This document shows, one piece after another, positions 29,741 to 37,822 of a stretch of 64,000 nt of DNA. This stretch comes from Pigmentiphaga sp. NML030171 (GTDB lineage Bacteria > Pseudomonadota > Gammaproteobacteria > Burkholderiales > Burkholderiaceae_B): positions 186,001-250,000 of the forward strand of contig NZ_NINX01000015.1 in assembly GCF_002188635.1 (NCBI RefSeq), read 5' to 3'. The position numbers and the translations under genes were made by a program. Positions within the stretch are counted from its first letter, which is position 1, and every line of letters begins with the position of its first letter. The notes beneath the pieces are model-generated. The model did no database searches. It was not told where the DNA came from and was given only the letters and a program-made list of their open reading frames with translations.

Positions 29741-30001
29741 ATGTCGCTGCTCTCCTTTTTCCTAGGACAGAAAAAGCCGCCGTCGGCCGGTGTCGCCAAG
29801 GAACGGTTGCAGATCATTCTTGCCCACGAACGATCGGGCTCCGGCGCCTCGGCCGATTACCTGCCGCAATTGCAGAAGGAGCTGGTGGCCGTCATCTCGA
29901 AGTACGTCAAGATCAATCCGGACGACATCAAGGTGAACCTGGAGCGCCAGGACACGCTGGAAGTGCTGGAAGTCAAGATCGAGATGCCTTCGGCGACCTG
30001 A
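29741..30001 (+). CDS. minE: Cell division topological specificity factor MinE
   Basis: This 86-residue partner of MinD stimulates its ATPase and sets the oscillation. The N-terminal amphipathic start MSLLSFFLG, the MinD-contact helix ([14 protein letters not shown], about 19-32) and the C-terminal dimerisation beta-strands ([21 protein letters not shown]) are all present and of normal length. The last 29 bases overlap the 3' end of the convergent LysR gene. Confidence 0.97.
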   Translation: MSLLSFFLGQKKPPSAGVAKERLQIILAHERSGSGASADYLPQLQKELVAVISKYVKINPDDIKVNLERQDTLEVLEVKIEMPSAT

Positions 30002-30926
30002 TGCCGCCCGGCTCGCGCGGCCCCGGCGTCCCCGCGCCGGCGGCCCGCCAGAATGCCTCGGCCGCGGCGGGTTCGGCCGCGCCGCGGCGGTACAGGCGGA
30101 TGTCCAGCTCGATGCGCCAGGACGGTTCCCCCGCCTCCATCAGTTTTCCCTCGCCCAGTTCGTCGCGGACCAGACTGGCCGGCAGCCAGGCGACGCCACG
30201 GCCGCTGCGCGCCATCGATTGCAGCACCGTCGCCAGGTGCGCCGTCACCGCCACATCCGCCCGCAACCGTGCCAGCGCGGCTCCATGCACGGCCCGGACG
30301 ATGCGCCCCAGGCCCGATTCCGCGCTGTACGCCAGGATGGGCACGCGCTTGCCCGACGTCCCGCCCAGCACGAAACGCGGCCGGCCTTGCCGGTCCGGCG
30401 CGCAAACCGGCAGCAGCACGTCGTCGCCCACCTTGATGGACGGATAGGCCGAGGCGTCCAGCCGGGCCGGGGCCTGCTCGTGCGCGTGGCACAGGAAGAA
30501 CTGCGCCCGCCCCTGGGTCATCAGCGCCTCGCATTGCTGGGCGACGTCCGACACCAGCTGTATGGGCCCCAGGCTCAGGCCGGACTCCAGGCCACGCAGC
30601 CAGTCGGGCAGGAAGGTCAGCGACAGGGCATGCGTGGCCGCGAAGCGCAGCGTGGCCGAGCTGGCCTGCGCCACCCGGCGGGCCTCGTCGGGGATGCGCT
30701 CCACGCGCGCCAGCATGTCCTGGGCCGTGGTCCGGAACCACAGCCCCGTCTCCGTCAGGGTGACGGGATGCGTGGCCCGGTCGAACAGCGTCACGCCCAG
30801 CCATTCCTCCAGCATGCGTATGCGGCGGCTGAAGGCCGGCTGCGTCATGTGCCGCAGCTCGGCCGCGCGCGAGAAGTTGCCGCACTCGGCCAGGACCAGG
30901 AAATCTTCCAGCCAGATCAGGTTCAT
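29973..30926 (-). CDS. LysR-family regulator, probable controller of tarD
   Basis: This 317-residue regulator has an N-terminal helix-turn-helix ([17 protein letters not shown] and [17 protein letters not shown], about 6-46) and a LysR effector domain (about 88-295). The Pro/Gly-rich C-terminal tail extends past the domain. It is divergent from the D-tartrate dehydratase gene over 114 bases, the classical layout for a LysR activator, so a tartrate-type inducer is likely (inference). Its 3' end overlaps convergent minE by 29 bases, which leaves no space for a terminator and could give antisense interference with the min operon. Confidence 0.9.
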   Translation of the reverse strand: MNLIWLEDFLVLAECGNFSRAAELRHMTQPAFSRRIRMLEEWLGVTLFDRATHPVTLTETGLWFRTTAQDMLARVERIPDEARRVAQASSATLRFAATHALSLTFLPDWLRGLESGLSLGPIQLVSDVAQQCEALMTQGRAQFFLCHAHEQAPARLDASAYPSIKVGDDVLLPVCAPDRQGRPRFVLGGTSGKRVPILAYSAESGLGRIVRAVHGAALARLRADVAVTAHLATVLQSMARSGRGVAWLPASLVRDELGEGKLMEAGEPSWRIELDIRLYRRGAAEPAAAEAFWRAAGAGTPGPREPGGIRSPKASRS

Positions 30927-31040
30927 GGCCGATGCTTACAGAGCATGGAAAAAGAGAAAACTAGCATTGGCCGCCCGATGCGGCAAACGGCATGATACGT
31001 CCATGCAGCCGGCCTTCCGCCCGGCCCTCCTGGAGTTTCC

Positions 31041-32210
31041 ATGTCCGTGCGCATTCTCGAAATCCGCGAAGTCACCAAGCCCATTTCCTCGCCCATCCGC
31101 AACGCCTACATCGACTTCACGAAGATGACCAGCAGCCTCGTGGCCGTGGTCACCGACGCGGTGCGCGACGGCAAGCGCGTGATCGGCTACGGCTTCAATT
31201 CCAACGGCCGCTACGGCCAGGGCGGGCTGATCCGCGAACGCTTCGCGCCCCGCATCCTCGAAGCCGACCCGAAGTCGCTGCTGAACGATGCCGGCACCAA
31301 CCTGGACCCGCACCGCGTCTGGGCCGCCGCGATGTCCAACGAGAAACCCGGCGGCCACGGCGAACGCTCGGTGGCCGTGGGCACGATAGACATGGCCGTC
31401 TGGGACGCCGTCGCCAAGATCGAAGGCAAGCCCCTGTTCCGCCTGCTGGCTGAACGCCATGGCGTGACGGCCGATCCGCGCGTGTTCGTCTACGCCGCGG
31501 GCGGCTACTACTACCCCGGCAAGGATTTGTCGGCCCTGCGCGCCGAGATGCGTTCATACCTCGACCGCGGCTACAACGTGGTCAAGATGAAGATAGGCGG
31601 CGCCTCCATCGACGAGGACCGCCGGCGCATCGAGGCGGCATTGGCCGAGATCGAGGGCCGCGGGCAACTGGCGGTGGACGCCAACGGGCGCTTCGACCTG
31701 GACACCGCCATCGCCTACGCGAAGATGCTGCGCGACTACCCCCTGTTCTGGTACGAAGAGGCCGGCGATCCGCTGGACTACGCCTTGCAGGCCGCGCTGG
31801 CCGAATACTACCCGGGCCCCATGGCCACCGGCGAGAACCTGTTCAGCCACCAGGACGCCCGCAACCTGATCCGCTACGGCGGCATGCGGCCGGACCGCGA
31901 CTGGCTGCAGTTCGATTGCGCGCTGTCCTACGGCCTGGTCGAATACGAGCGCACGCTGCAAGTGCTGCGCACGCACGGCTGGTCGCCCCGCCGCTGCATC
32001 CCCCACGGCGGGCACCAGATGTCGCTGAACATCGCCGCCGGCCTGGGCCTGGGCGGCAACGAAAGCTATCCGGACCTGTTCCAACCCTACGGCGGCTTCC
32101 CCGACGGCGTCCGGGTCCAGGACGGACACATCGTCATGCCCGAGCTGCCGGGCATCGGCTTCGAGGGCAAGAGCGACCTGTACGCGGAAATGCGGCGGCT
32201 GGCGGAGTAG
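31041..32210 (+). CDS. tarD: D(-)-tartrate dehydratase (enolase superfamily)
   Basis: This 389-residue member of the mandelate racemase/enolase superfamily dehydrates D-tartrate to oxaloacetate. All active-site residues known from the Bradyrhizobium enzyme occur here at the same numbers: K184 (VKMKIGG, with K182), metal ligands D213 (AVDANGRFD), E239 and E265 (ATGENLF), and H322 in IPHGGHQMSLN. The GYYYPGKDL and DCALSYGLVEYERT segments also match the family. TGGAG lies before the ATG. It is a single gene divergent from a LysR regulator; no tartrate transporter is adjacent, although Bug receptors occur elsewhere in the window. Confidence 0.93.
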   Translation: MSVRILEIREVTKPISSPIRNAYIDFTKMTSSLVAVVTDAVRDGKRVIGYGFNSNGRYGQGGLIRERFAPRILEADPKSLLNDAGTNLDPHRVWAAAMSNEKPGGHGERSVAVGTIDMAVWDAVAKIEGKPLFRLLAERHGVTADPRVFVYAAGGYYYPGKDLSALRAEMRSYLDRGYNVVKMKIGGASIDEDRRRIEAALAEIEGRGQLAVDANGRFDLDTAIAYAKMLRDYPLFWYEEAGDPLDYALQAALAEYYPGPMATGENLFSHQDARNLIRYGGMRPDRDWLQFDCALSYGLVEYERTLQVLRTHGWSPRRCIPHGGHQMSLNIAAGLGLGGNESYPDLFQPYGGFPDGVRVQDGHIVMPELPGIGFEGKSDLYAEMRRLAE

Positions 32211-32233
32211 ATCCGCCAGTCCGCTCCTTGCGT

Positions 32234-33127
32234 TTACAGATCGCCCTCAGTGATCGACGTGCTCTTGCCCGAGGAAGACTTGACGGAGATCGTCGTGACG
32301 CCCTTGTCCGAAGTGGCGATGGTCGTATCGACGGTCTCGGCGTCGGTCTTGGCGCGCAGGCCGCCGCTGATCAGCTCGCCGAAAGCGATCCGGGCCACGA
32401 CCGGCGAAGTCAACGACACCCGGTAGTCGAACTCGCCCAGCGGCGAGCGGGAACCCTTGGCCCGGTAGTCGACCTTGGTCATCGTGTCGGTGTCCGTGGC
32501 ATGGTCGGTGCTGAATTCGGAGGCATACTCGCTGATCTCCATCGACACGCCGCTCTCGGTCAGCTTGACCGCGCCCGAGATCTTCAGGGTGCTCGTGCCG
32601 TCGTCGGTGTCCGGAGCGCCACCGGGCGTGGTAGCCGCCTTCAGCACGAAATCGCCGTCCAGCGTAGTGTCGTCGTCCACTTTCATGCCGCGGAACGGAA
32701 ACGTCATCGTCGCCGCGGCCGGCTCGTCGTTATCGAAGATGTCGCCGCTGACGTCGCTGAACGTGACGGTCGTCTTGCCAGTCAGCACCACGTCATCGTC
32801 ATCGCACCGGTCGAACTGGATGTCGACCTTGTCGCCGTTGCCCGGGATGGGGCCGCTACTGGCCCGAGTAAGCGTGGCCGTATAGGTGCCGCCGTCGTCA
32901 CAAGGCTGGGGACCGCTCGGCGCACCATCGTCCAGGAAGCTGAGCGCCTGGCCGGCTGCGGATATCGTAACCTGCGGCACGCCCAGGCTGATACCTATCA
33001 CATCGAAGGCGAGCTCCTGGAGCTGCTTCTCGGAATAGGTAGGCTTGGCGGGATCGTCGCTGCCGCCACAGGCGGCCAGCAGTGCCAGCGCGACAGCGGC
33101 GCCGGTGGTTTTCAGGACATGGTGCAT
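32234..33127 (-). CDS. Cys-pair lipoprotein, paralogue A
   Basis: This 297-residue predicted lipoprotein has lipobox LLAAC (lipid Cys20). It shares its plan with the two lipoproteins at 42316 and 43468: GG after the lipid Cys, a region around 30-70, two cysteines (C76 and C108) flanking a GDKVDI-type turn, VSGDIFD-type motif, and a C-terminal KSSSGKSTS ending in DL. Here the EF-hand-like loop between the cysteines is degenerate (few acidic residues), unlike the other two. The ATG at 33127 follows AGGGGGAAT; a longer frame from 33211 lacks a signal start. Function unknown. It is convergent with tarD, 23 bases between stops. Confidence 0.85.
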   Translation of the reverse strand: MHHVLKTTGAAVALALLAACGGSDDPAKPTYSEKQLQELAFDVIGISLGVPQVTISAAGQALSFLDDGAPSGPQPCDDGGTYTATLTRASSGPIPGNGDKVDIQFDRCDDDDVVLTGKTTVTFSDVSGDIFDNDEPAAATMTFPFRGMKVDDDTTLDGDFVLKAATTPGGAPDTDDGTSTLKISGAVKLTESGVSMEISEYASEFSTDHATDTDTMTKVDYRAKGSRSPLGEFDYRVSLTSPVVARIAFGELISGGLRAKTDAETVDTTIATSDKGVTTISVKSSSGKSTSITEGDL

Positions 33128-33296
33128 CGGGATTCCCCCTGGGTGTTTTCTTGGAATGGCTTGATGCCATCTGCATCCTAGGAGGCGTACGTTCTTACGA
33201 CAATCCTCCAAATTGAGGAATTCCCGTTCGCTGAAATGTTCCTGGCGGGGATAGACATCTCATCCGCGAGCCGGCGCAAATGGCAGGAGCGAATGC

Positions 33297-34664
33297 TTAC
33301 TCTTTTCGGAGCTGGCCTGGTAAGGTGATGGAAACACGAAGCCCTCCCAGATCCGGGGAGCGCGAGAAACCGATCACGCCCCGATAGGCCTCGACCAGAT
33401 CCCGGGCGATCGCCAGCCCGAAACCGGTACCCGGGCGGGACTCGTCCCAGCGGCGGCCCCGCTCGATGCGCAGGGCCTCGTCCCCGGGCAACCCCGGGCC
33501 GTCGTCCTCGATGACCAGCGTCCAGTCCCGCTCGCCGGCCTGGCGGGCCACCAGCCGGATCTGGCTGTGGGCCCACTTGCGCGCGTTGTCCAGCAGGTTG
33601 CCGAGTATCTCCATCAGGTCGCCCTCGTCTCCCGCGAAGCAGAGCCCCTTGGCGACGTCGGCGTCCCAGTCCAGCGACTGCGCGCCGGGCAACGTCTGCA
33701 GCGCGCGCAGGGTCTTGTTCACGGCGTCGCCGACCGGCGTCGAACGATACCCGAGCGCGGCCGCCATGCCGGCGCGAGCGCGCGCCAGCGTGCGGTCGAC
33801 CTGGCGCCGCATGGCGCCGACCTGCTCGTCGATCTCGTCCGCCAGCGCTGCCTGCCCGCCGTCGCGGGCGCGGCGTGCCGCCGCCGCCATGACGGCCAGC
33901 GGCGTCTTCAACCCATGCGCCAGGTCGCCTGCCTGGGTGCGTGCACGTTCGAGCGAAGCGTCATGGAACGCCAGCAACCGGTTCAGTTCATCCACCACCG
34001 GCTGGACTTCGTCAGGCACGCCGCGCGGCAGCTCGCGGCCATGTCCGCTGCGCACCGCCTGCAGGTGGGCCTGCAGGTCGCGGAAGGGGCGCAGCGCCAG
34101 ATGGATGAACCCCGCCATGGCGATGATGAGAAGCAGGCCCAGTCCGACCAGCGAAGGAACCAGCAGGCTCAGGAACGAACGGCGCTCGGCCTGCAGGTCG
34201 GCACGGTCCAGCGCCACCAGCAAGTGGACCCGCGCATCGGTGGCTGTATCGTCCAGGACGATGGTGCGTTCGATCGACAACAGGCGCGAATGCTCCGGAC
34301 CGTCGATCCAGCGCGCGCGCAAGGGGCGCCCTGGCGGCGTATCGATAGTGGGCAGCGCCTCGTCCCATAGCGAACGCGAACGCAGCTGCTGGCGCCGGGG
34401 CCCGTCGATCTGCCAGTACAGGCCGCCATAAGGCTGCTCGAAGCGCGGATCGCTCGGGGCCGCCTCCAGGCCCATCGTTCCGTCGCCTTCCAGGCGGACT
34501 TGCGCGGCCAGCGCCTTCAGGTACAGGGCCAGCTCGGCGACCGCGCGCCGCTCCATCTGGCGGTCGAAGATCAGCGTGAGCCCGACGCCCCCCGCCGCCA
34601 GCGCCAGCAGGATCATCAGCGCCGCGGCGCACCCCAGCCGGACCAGCAGCGAACGGCGGCTCAT
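33297..34664 (-). CDS. PhoQ-type sensor histidine kinase
   Basis: This 455-residue inner-membrane kinase has membrane segments at about 10-33 and 166-190, a periplasmic sensor domain of about 130 residues, then HAMP-like and H250 in DLAHGLKTPLAVM. The ATPase has N-box NLLDNARKWA, G1 EDDGPGLPG and G2 GTGFGLAIARDLVE. Overlap with the response regulator is four bases. The operon order is PepSY protein, regulator, kinase. The length, domain order and PepSY neighbours resemble envelope- or metal-sensing systems; the signal is not identified. Confidence 0.93.
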   Translation of the reverse strand: MSRRSLLVRLGCAAALMILLALAAGGVGLTLIFDRQMERRAVAELALYLKALAAQVRLEGDGTMGLEAAPSDPRFEQPYGGLYWQIDGPRRQQLRSRSLWDEALPTIDTPPGRPLRARWIDGPEHSRLLSIERTIVLDDTATDARVHLLVALDRADLQAERRSFLSLLVPSLVGLGLLLIIAMAGFIHLALRPFRDLQAHLQAVRSGHGRELPRGVPDEVQPVVDELNRLLAFHDASLERARTQAGDLAHGLKTPLAVMAAAARRARDGGQAALADEIDEQVGAMRRQVDRTLARARAGMAAALGYRSTPVGDAVNKTLRALQTLPGAQSLDWDADVAKGLCFAGDEGDLMEILGNLLDNARKWAHSQIRLVARQAGERDWTLVIEDDGPGLPGDEALRIERGRRWDESRPGTGFGLAIARDLVEAYRGVIGFSRSPDLGGLRVSITLPGQLRKE

Positions 34665-35326
34665 CGGGCGTCGTCGGGAATCAGATAGCCGTGGCCCCGC
34701 CGCGTCTCGATCAGGTCGACCCCCAGCTTGCGGCGCAGCCGGGCGACCAGCGCCTCGATGGCATTAGTGTCCCGGTCGCTGCCGGTTTCGTAGATGTGCT
34801 CGATCAGCTCGCTCTGCGACAGCACGCGGCCCGGGTGGTGCAGGAAATAGGCCAGCAGCCGGTATTCCAGAGAAGACAGCGTCATCGCGGACCCATGCAC
34901 GGTAACCAGCCGGGTCCGGGTGTCGATTTCCACGGGCCCGGCGCGCAGTATGGCCGACGATTGGCCCGCCGCGCGCCGCGTGATCGCGCGCAGCCGGGCC
35001 AGCATTTCTTCCATCTGGAAGGGCTTGGCCAGGTAGTCGTCGGCGCCGGCGTCGATGCCCTCGACCTTGTCGCGCCAGCCGTCGCGCGCCGTGAGGATCA
35101 GTACCGGGGTGGCGATGTCCGCCGCGCGCAGCCGTTTCAGGACGGTCAATCCGTCCAGCTTGGGCAGGCCCAGGTCGAGCACGATGGCATCGTAGTCTTC
35201 GGTGCCGGCCCGGAACCACGCGGTTTCGCCGTCGGCCGCCTCGTCCACGGCATAGTGCGCGCGCTCCAGCCCGGTACGGATATCGGCCGCGATGCGCGGC
35301 TCGTCTTCGACTACCAGTATGCGCAT
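34661..35326 (-). CDS. OmpR/PhoP-family response regulator
   Basis: This 221-residue regulator has a receiver domain with E7/D8, phosphorylation site D51 (IVLDLGLPKLDG) and K101 (LAKPFQ). The C-terminal winged helix ends RRGHGYLIPDD. ATG overlaps are tight: it begins two bases after the PepSY gene stop and ends inside the kinase start, so three genes form one transcript. It likely controls the operon and the divergent second PepSY gene (inference from layout). Confidence 0.94.
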   Translation of the reverse strand: MRILVVEDEPRIAADIRTGLERAHYAVDEAADGETAWFRAGTEDYDAIVLDLGLPKLDGLTVLKRLRAADIATPVLILTARDGWRDKVEGIDAGADDYLAKPFQMEEMLARLRAITRRAAGQSSAILRAGPVEIDTRTRLVTVHGSAMTLSSLEYRLLAYFLHHPGRVLSQSELIEHIYETGSDRDTNAIEALVARLRRKLGVDLIETRRGHGYLIPDDAR

Positions 35327-35328
35327 GT

Positions 35329-35658
35329 CTACTTGATCTTCAGGATTTCCAGGGTGCGGGCATCGATTTCGAGCTTCTTGCGCCGGCCGCTGGGTGGCAG
35401 GACCTTGACTTCGTAGACCCAGATTCCATCTTCGCGGTCGAGCTCGATCTCAATGATATCGCCGGGCACCTTGTCGCGCACCACGCCCAGCACATCGGAC
35501 AGCGGGCGGATCTCGCCATGCACCAGCGCTTCGCGCGCGCAGTCCTGATCCCGCCTGCAGCGGTCGTCGCGGGCCAGGGCCGGAGCCATGGCGCAGGAGA
35601 GCGCCGCCGCGAGCAGGATCGCGGACAGGCGGGGGGAACGGCTGGATATTGCAGACAT
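35329..35658 (-). CDS. PepSY-domain periplasmic protein (operon partner of two-component system)
   Basis: This 109-residue secreted protein has a signal peptide ending at APALA (about residue 29), then a pair of cysteines (C34, C40; CRRDQDC) and one PepSY domain (about 48-109). The characteristic end is YEVKVLPPSGRRKKLEIDARTLEIL. PepSY domains are thought to inhibit or sense proteases or ligands in the periplasm. An ATG at 35700 in the same frame would bury the signal peptide, so 35658 is preferred even though its ribosome site is poor. The gene opens the regulator-kinase operon and is divergent from a second PepSY gene. Confidence 0.8.
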   Translation of the reverse strand: MSAISSRSPRLSAILLAAALSCAMAPALARDDRCRRDQDCAREALVHGEIRPLSDVLGVVRDKVPGDIIEIELDREDGIWVYEVKVLPPSGRRKKLEIDARTLEILKIK

Positions 35659-35777
35659 GGGCGGCACACTAACAGTCGCTGGCTGATAAAACGCTGACAT
35701 CGGCGGTCAGGAACGCGAGGCGGGGGATGGCTATTCTGCCAGCCATGGACAACCCGCCAACACCAACGAGGAACACC

Positions 35778-36074
35778 ATGCGCCTGCTGCCCGCCCTGAC
35801 CATCGCCCTTGCCGCCACCGCCTCCTACGCCACCGCCGCCCAGGCCGCCGACAAGTGCGCCTATGTGCCCCACGACCGCTGGGTTCCCATCGACCAGGCC
35901 ATACGCAAGGCCGAATCGCTGGGCTACGAAGTGCGCGAGGTCGAACGGGACGACGGCTGCTGGGAAGTCGAAGGCTTCGACAAGAACGGCGCCAAGATCA
36001 AACTGTACCTGGATCCGGCCACGGGCGAGGTGGTCAAGCCCTCGGACTGGCTGCCCCGCAGGAGCCGCCAATGA
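35778..36074 (+). CDS. PepSY-domain periplasmic protein (divergent)
   Basis: This 98-residue secreted protein has a signal peptide ending AQA (residue 23), C27 and C61, and a single PepSY unit (WVPIDQAIRKAESLGYEVRE then EVEGFDKNGAKIKLYLDPATGEVV). GAGGAA precedes the ATG at 35778; a frame start at 35727 lacks this. It lies 119 bases from the divergent PepSY-regulator-kinase operon and is a likely regulon member. Two short PepSY proteins on both sides of a two-component system suggest a periplasmic sensory or buffering role. Confidence 0.85.
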   Translation: MRLLPALTIALAATASYATAAQAADKCAYVPHDRWVPIDQAIRKAESLGYEVREVERDDGCWEVEGFDKNGAKIKLYLDPATGEVVKPSDWLPRRSRQ

Positions 36075-36121
36075 TGGCCTCCCCTTCTGTCTGCCGCACG
36101 ATAGCCTCGAGGAAAAATGCC

Positions 36122-36448
36122 GTGAACCAGCCCGCGTTCTCCGACAGCAGCGACGCCAGCCTGTTCGACGTCCAGCATGCTCCCGGCACCATCGGCGCCG
36201 ACGCCGTCCTGCGCGGCCGGATCGAGTCGGCGCTGGCCGACCTCGGCCGGGCGCGCGAGGAATGCTTCGGCTACGCGGCCTATGGCGCGGTGGTGGCGGG
36301 GCTCAAGCGCGACTTCGCCATTCCGTCGTACCTACCGTGGACGGACATCTGGAACTGGCCCGCCGATCGGGCCGACGAAATCCTGAACTACCTGCACGGC
36401 CGCCACGCCGAGACCCTGGGACGGCCGGCGCAGCGGCGTTCAGCGTAA
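36122..36448 (+). CDS. Uncharacterised small protein
   Basis: The protein is 108 residues if it starts at the GTG at 36122, which follows GAGGA by eight bases; ATGs at 36071 and 36074 overlap the end of the PepSY gene and have GGAG upstream at 36061, so a 125-residue form is possible. No signal peptide or membrane segment is seen with the GTG start. The middle (LRGRIESALADLGRAREE, about 31-48) is helical, and the end is rich in Trp and Pro (LPWTDIWNWPADRADEILNYL). I do not recognise a family. Its last nine bases overlap the 3' end of the convergent di-iron gene. Confidence 0.6.
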   Translation: MNQPAFSDSSDASLFDVQHAPGTIGADAVLRGRIESALADLGRAREECFGYAAYGAVVAGLKRDFAIPSYLPWTDIWNWPADRADEILNYLHGRHAETLGRPAQRRSA

Positions 36449-37261
36449 GGCGTAGTGCACCATGCGCGCCAGCGGCGGCTCGATGCCGTTCAGCACGCGA
36501 GCGGGCAGGTTCAGCGGCTTGAGGAACATCTTCACGCTCATGTCGGCGCTGACGTTGCGCTGGACCAGGCGCCGCGCATCGGCATTGATGCGATCGATCC
36601 ATGCCTTGTCGTTCGCATGCTCGGGATGGCGATGGTTCAACACATGGCGGATGGCGCATTCGGCGTCGTCGTTGCGTATCTCCAGCAACCGCCGCACCAG
36701 CGCGCCCAGCACCTTCACGCGGCCATTGCCTTCCAGCGTGTTGTAGCGGTTGAAATAAAGATAGAAGTACTTGTAGTGGCGGACCTCATCCGTCCGGATG
36801 TTGGTGGTCAACTCGCGCAGCACGGGTTCGGGCGCGTACTCGGCCAGGCTGCGATACAGCGTGGCGGTACCCATTTCGACCACGCAGCGCGCGGCCAGCT
36901 CGAGGGCGCGCGTGGGTTCGAATTCCTCCAGCGTGCAACGCTTGGAATACTCGCCGAAGAAGCTGTCGAACGCCGCCTGCCAGTCGAAATCGGGCCAGAC
37001 GTGTTCGATGTAGGCGCGCAGCGCGCGGCCGTGCTGCAGCTCTTCCTGCTCCCAGTGCTGGCCGAGCCAGGTCGCCACATCCTGGTCGTCCCGGTAGTAG
37101 TTCACCAGGTTGCGGGTATAGAGGTCGGAACCGCTTTCTATGAACGAAGCGCTGCACAGCAGGTAGAACAGCGTATCGTCGTCCTGCACCAGGCTCCGCT
37201 CGATGCGGTTCAGGTCGATATCCTCGAGCCGCCAAGGCATTTCCGTTGCAACAGCGTCCAC
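36440..37261 (-). CDS. Ferritin-like di-iron protein (acyl-ACP desaturase-like fold)
   Basis: This 273-residue soluble helical protein has the full four-helix di-iron ligand set: E42, E74-L-Q-H77, E129 and E159-V-R-H162. This E/ExxH/E/ExxH spacing is that of ferritin-like oxygenases and acyl-ACP desaturases. There is no signal peptide. The substrate is unknown; oxygen-dependent oxidation or desaturation is likely, while simple iron storage is less so because helices and C-terminal part differ from ferritins. The start is GTG at 37261 with GGAG eight bases before; ATG at 37240 is an alternative. No electron donor is adjacent. Confidence 0.8.
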   Translation of the reverse strand: MDAVATEMPWRLEDIDLNRIERSLVQDDDTLFYLLCSASFIESGSDLYTRNLVNYYRDDQDVATWLGQHWEQEELQHGRALRAYIEHVWPDFDWQAAFDSFFGEYSKRCTLEEFEPTRALELAARCVVEMGTATLYRSLAEYAPEPVLRELTTNIRTDEVRHYKYFYLYFNRYNTLEGNGRVKVLGALVRRLLEIRNDDAECAIRHVLNHRHPEHANDKAWIDRINADARRLVQRNVSADMSVKMFLKPLNLPARVLNGIEPPLARMVHYALR

Positions 37262-37485
37262 CGAAAAATCTCCGAAGTTCGCAGTTCATCCTTGCAGCAT
37301 AAGCCGAATCCGCCCTTGATTCGAGTCCCGACAGGCTTCCGGATGCATCCGCCCGGGGTTACTTTGTGTAATGCTTGTCGAGTTCGTTCACAGACAGTCC
37401 GGGGCGAATCTGTCACTGTTAACCCAAGCTGCGGCGCGACGGTCGATGCCGCCAGTACACGACTACGTACTATAGGGAGTCACTC

Positions 37486-37713
37486 ATGAACAAGAATCTC
37501 ATTGCCAAGCTGATGATCGGTGCTGCCATGGTGGTCTCGGCAGCGGGATGTGCCAGCTGGGACAGCATGTCCAGCCGGCAGAAGAGCACCGTGGTCGGTG
37601 CCGGCGTCGGCGGCGTGGCCGGTGCGGCGGTGACTGGCGGCGGCATTCTCGGCACGGTGGGCGGCGCGGCCATCGGTGGCGTGGTCGGCGACCAGATCGG
37701 CAAGCGCCGCTGA
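37486..37713 (+). CDS. Glycine-zipper lipoprotein
   Basis: This 75-residue lipoprotein has lipobox SAAGC (lipid Cys22) and a C-terminal glycine-zipper segment (VVGAGVGGVAGAAVTGGGIL, then VGGAAIGGVVGDQIG) that can form a tight membrane-associated hairpin. The family resembles OsmB and SlyB-like envelope stress lipoproteins. GGGAG lies before the ATG. The 224-base upstream gap has a TACTAT -10-like hexamer near 37468 but no clear -35. The gene ends 37 bases before a strong terminator and is expressed alone. Confidence 0.88.
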   Translation: MNKNLIAKLMIGAAMVVSAAGCASWDSMSSRQKSTVVGAGVGGVAGAAVTGGGILGTVGGAAIGGVVGDQIGKRR

Positions 37714-37749
37714 TCCCGGGCCGGCTTCGGCCGGCCGCTTCCAGGCACG

Positions 37750-37790
37750 ACAGCCCCGGCTCCTCGCGGAGATCCGGGGCTGTTGCTTTT
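37750..37790 (+). terminator. Intrinsic terminator after glycine-zipper gene
   Basis: ACAGCCCCGG (37750-37759) pairs with CCGGGGCTGT (37774-37783) and is followed by TGCTTTT. The stem is 10 bp with a 14-base loop. Confidence 0.85.
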
Positions 37791-37822
37791 ATACGACAAG
37801 ATGTATCAGGGTGGCGTGGCGC

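Noticed and set aside
37459-37479. Resemblance to a T7 promoter (ACGACT...CTATAGGGAG) before the glycine-zipper gene
   Set aside because: Three extra bases break the consensus spacing and there is no phage context; GGGAG is the ribosome site of the gene.
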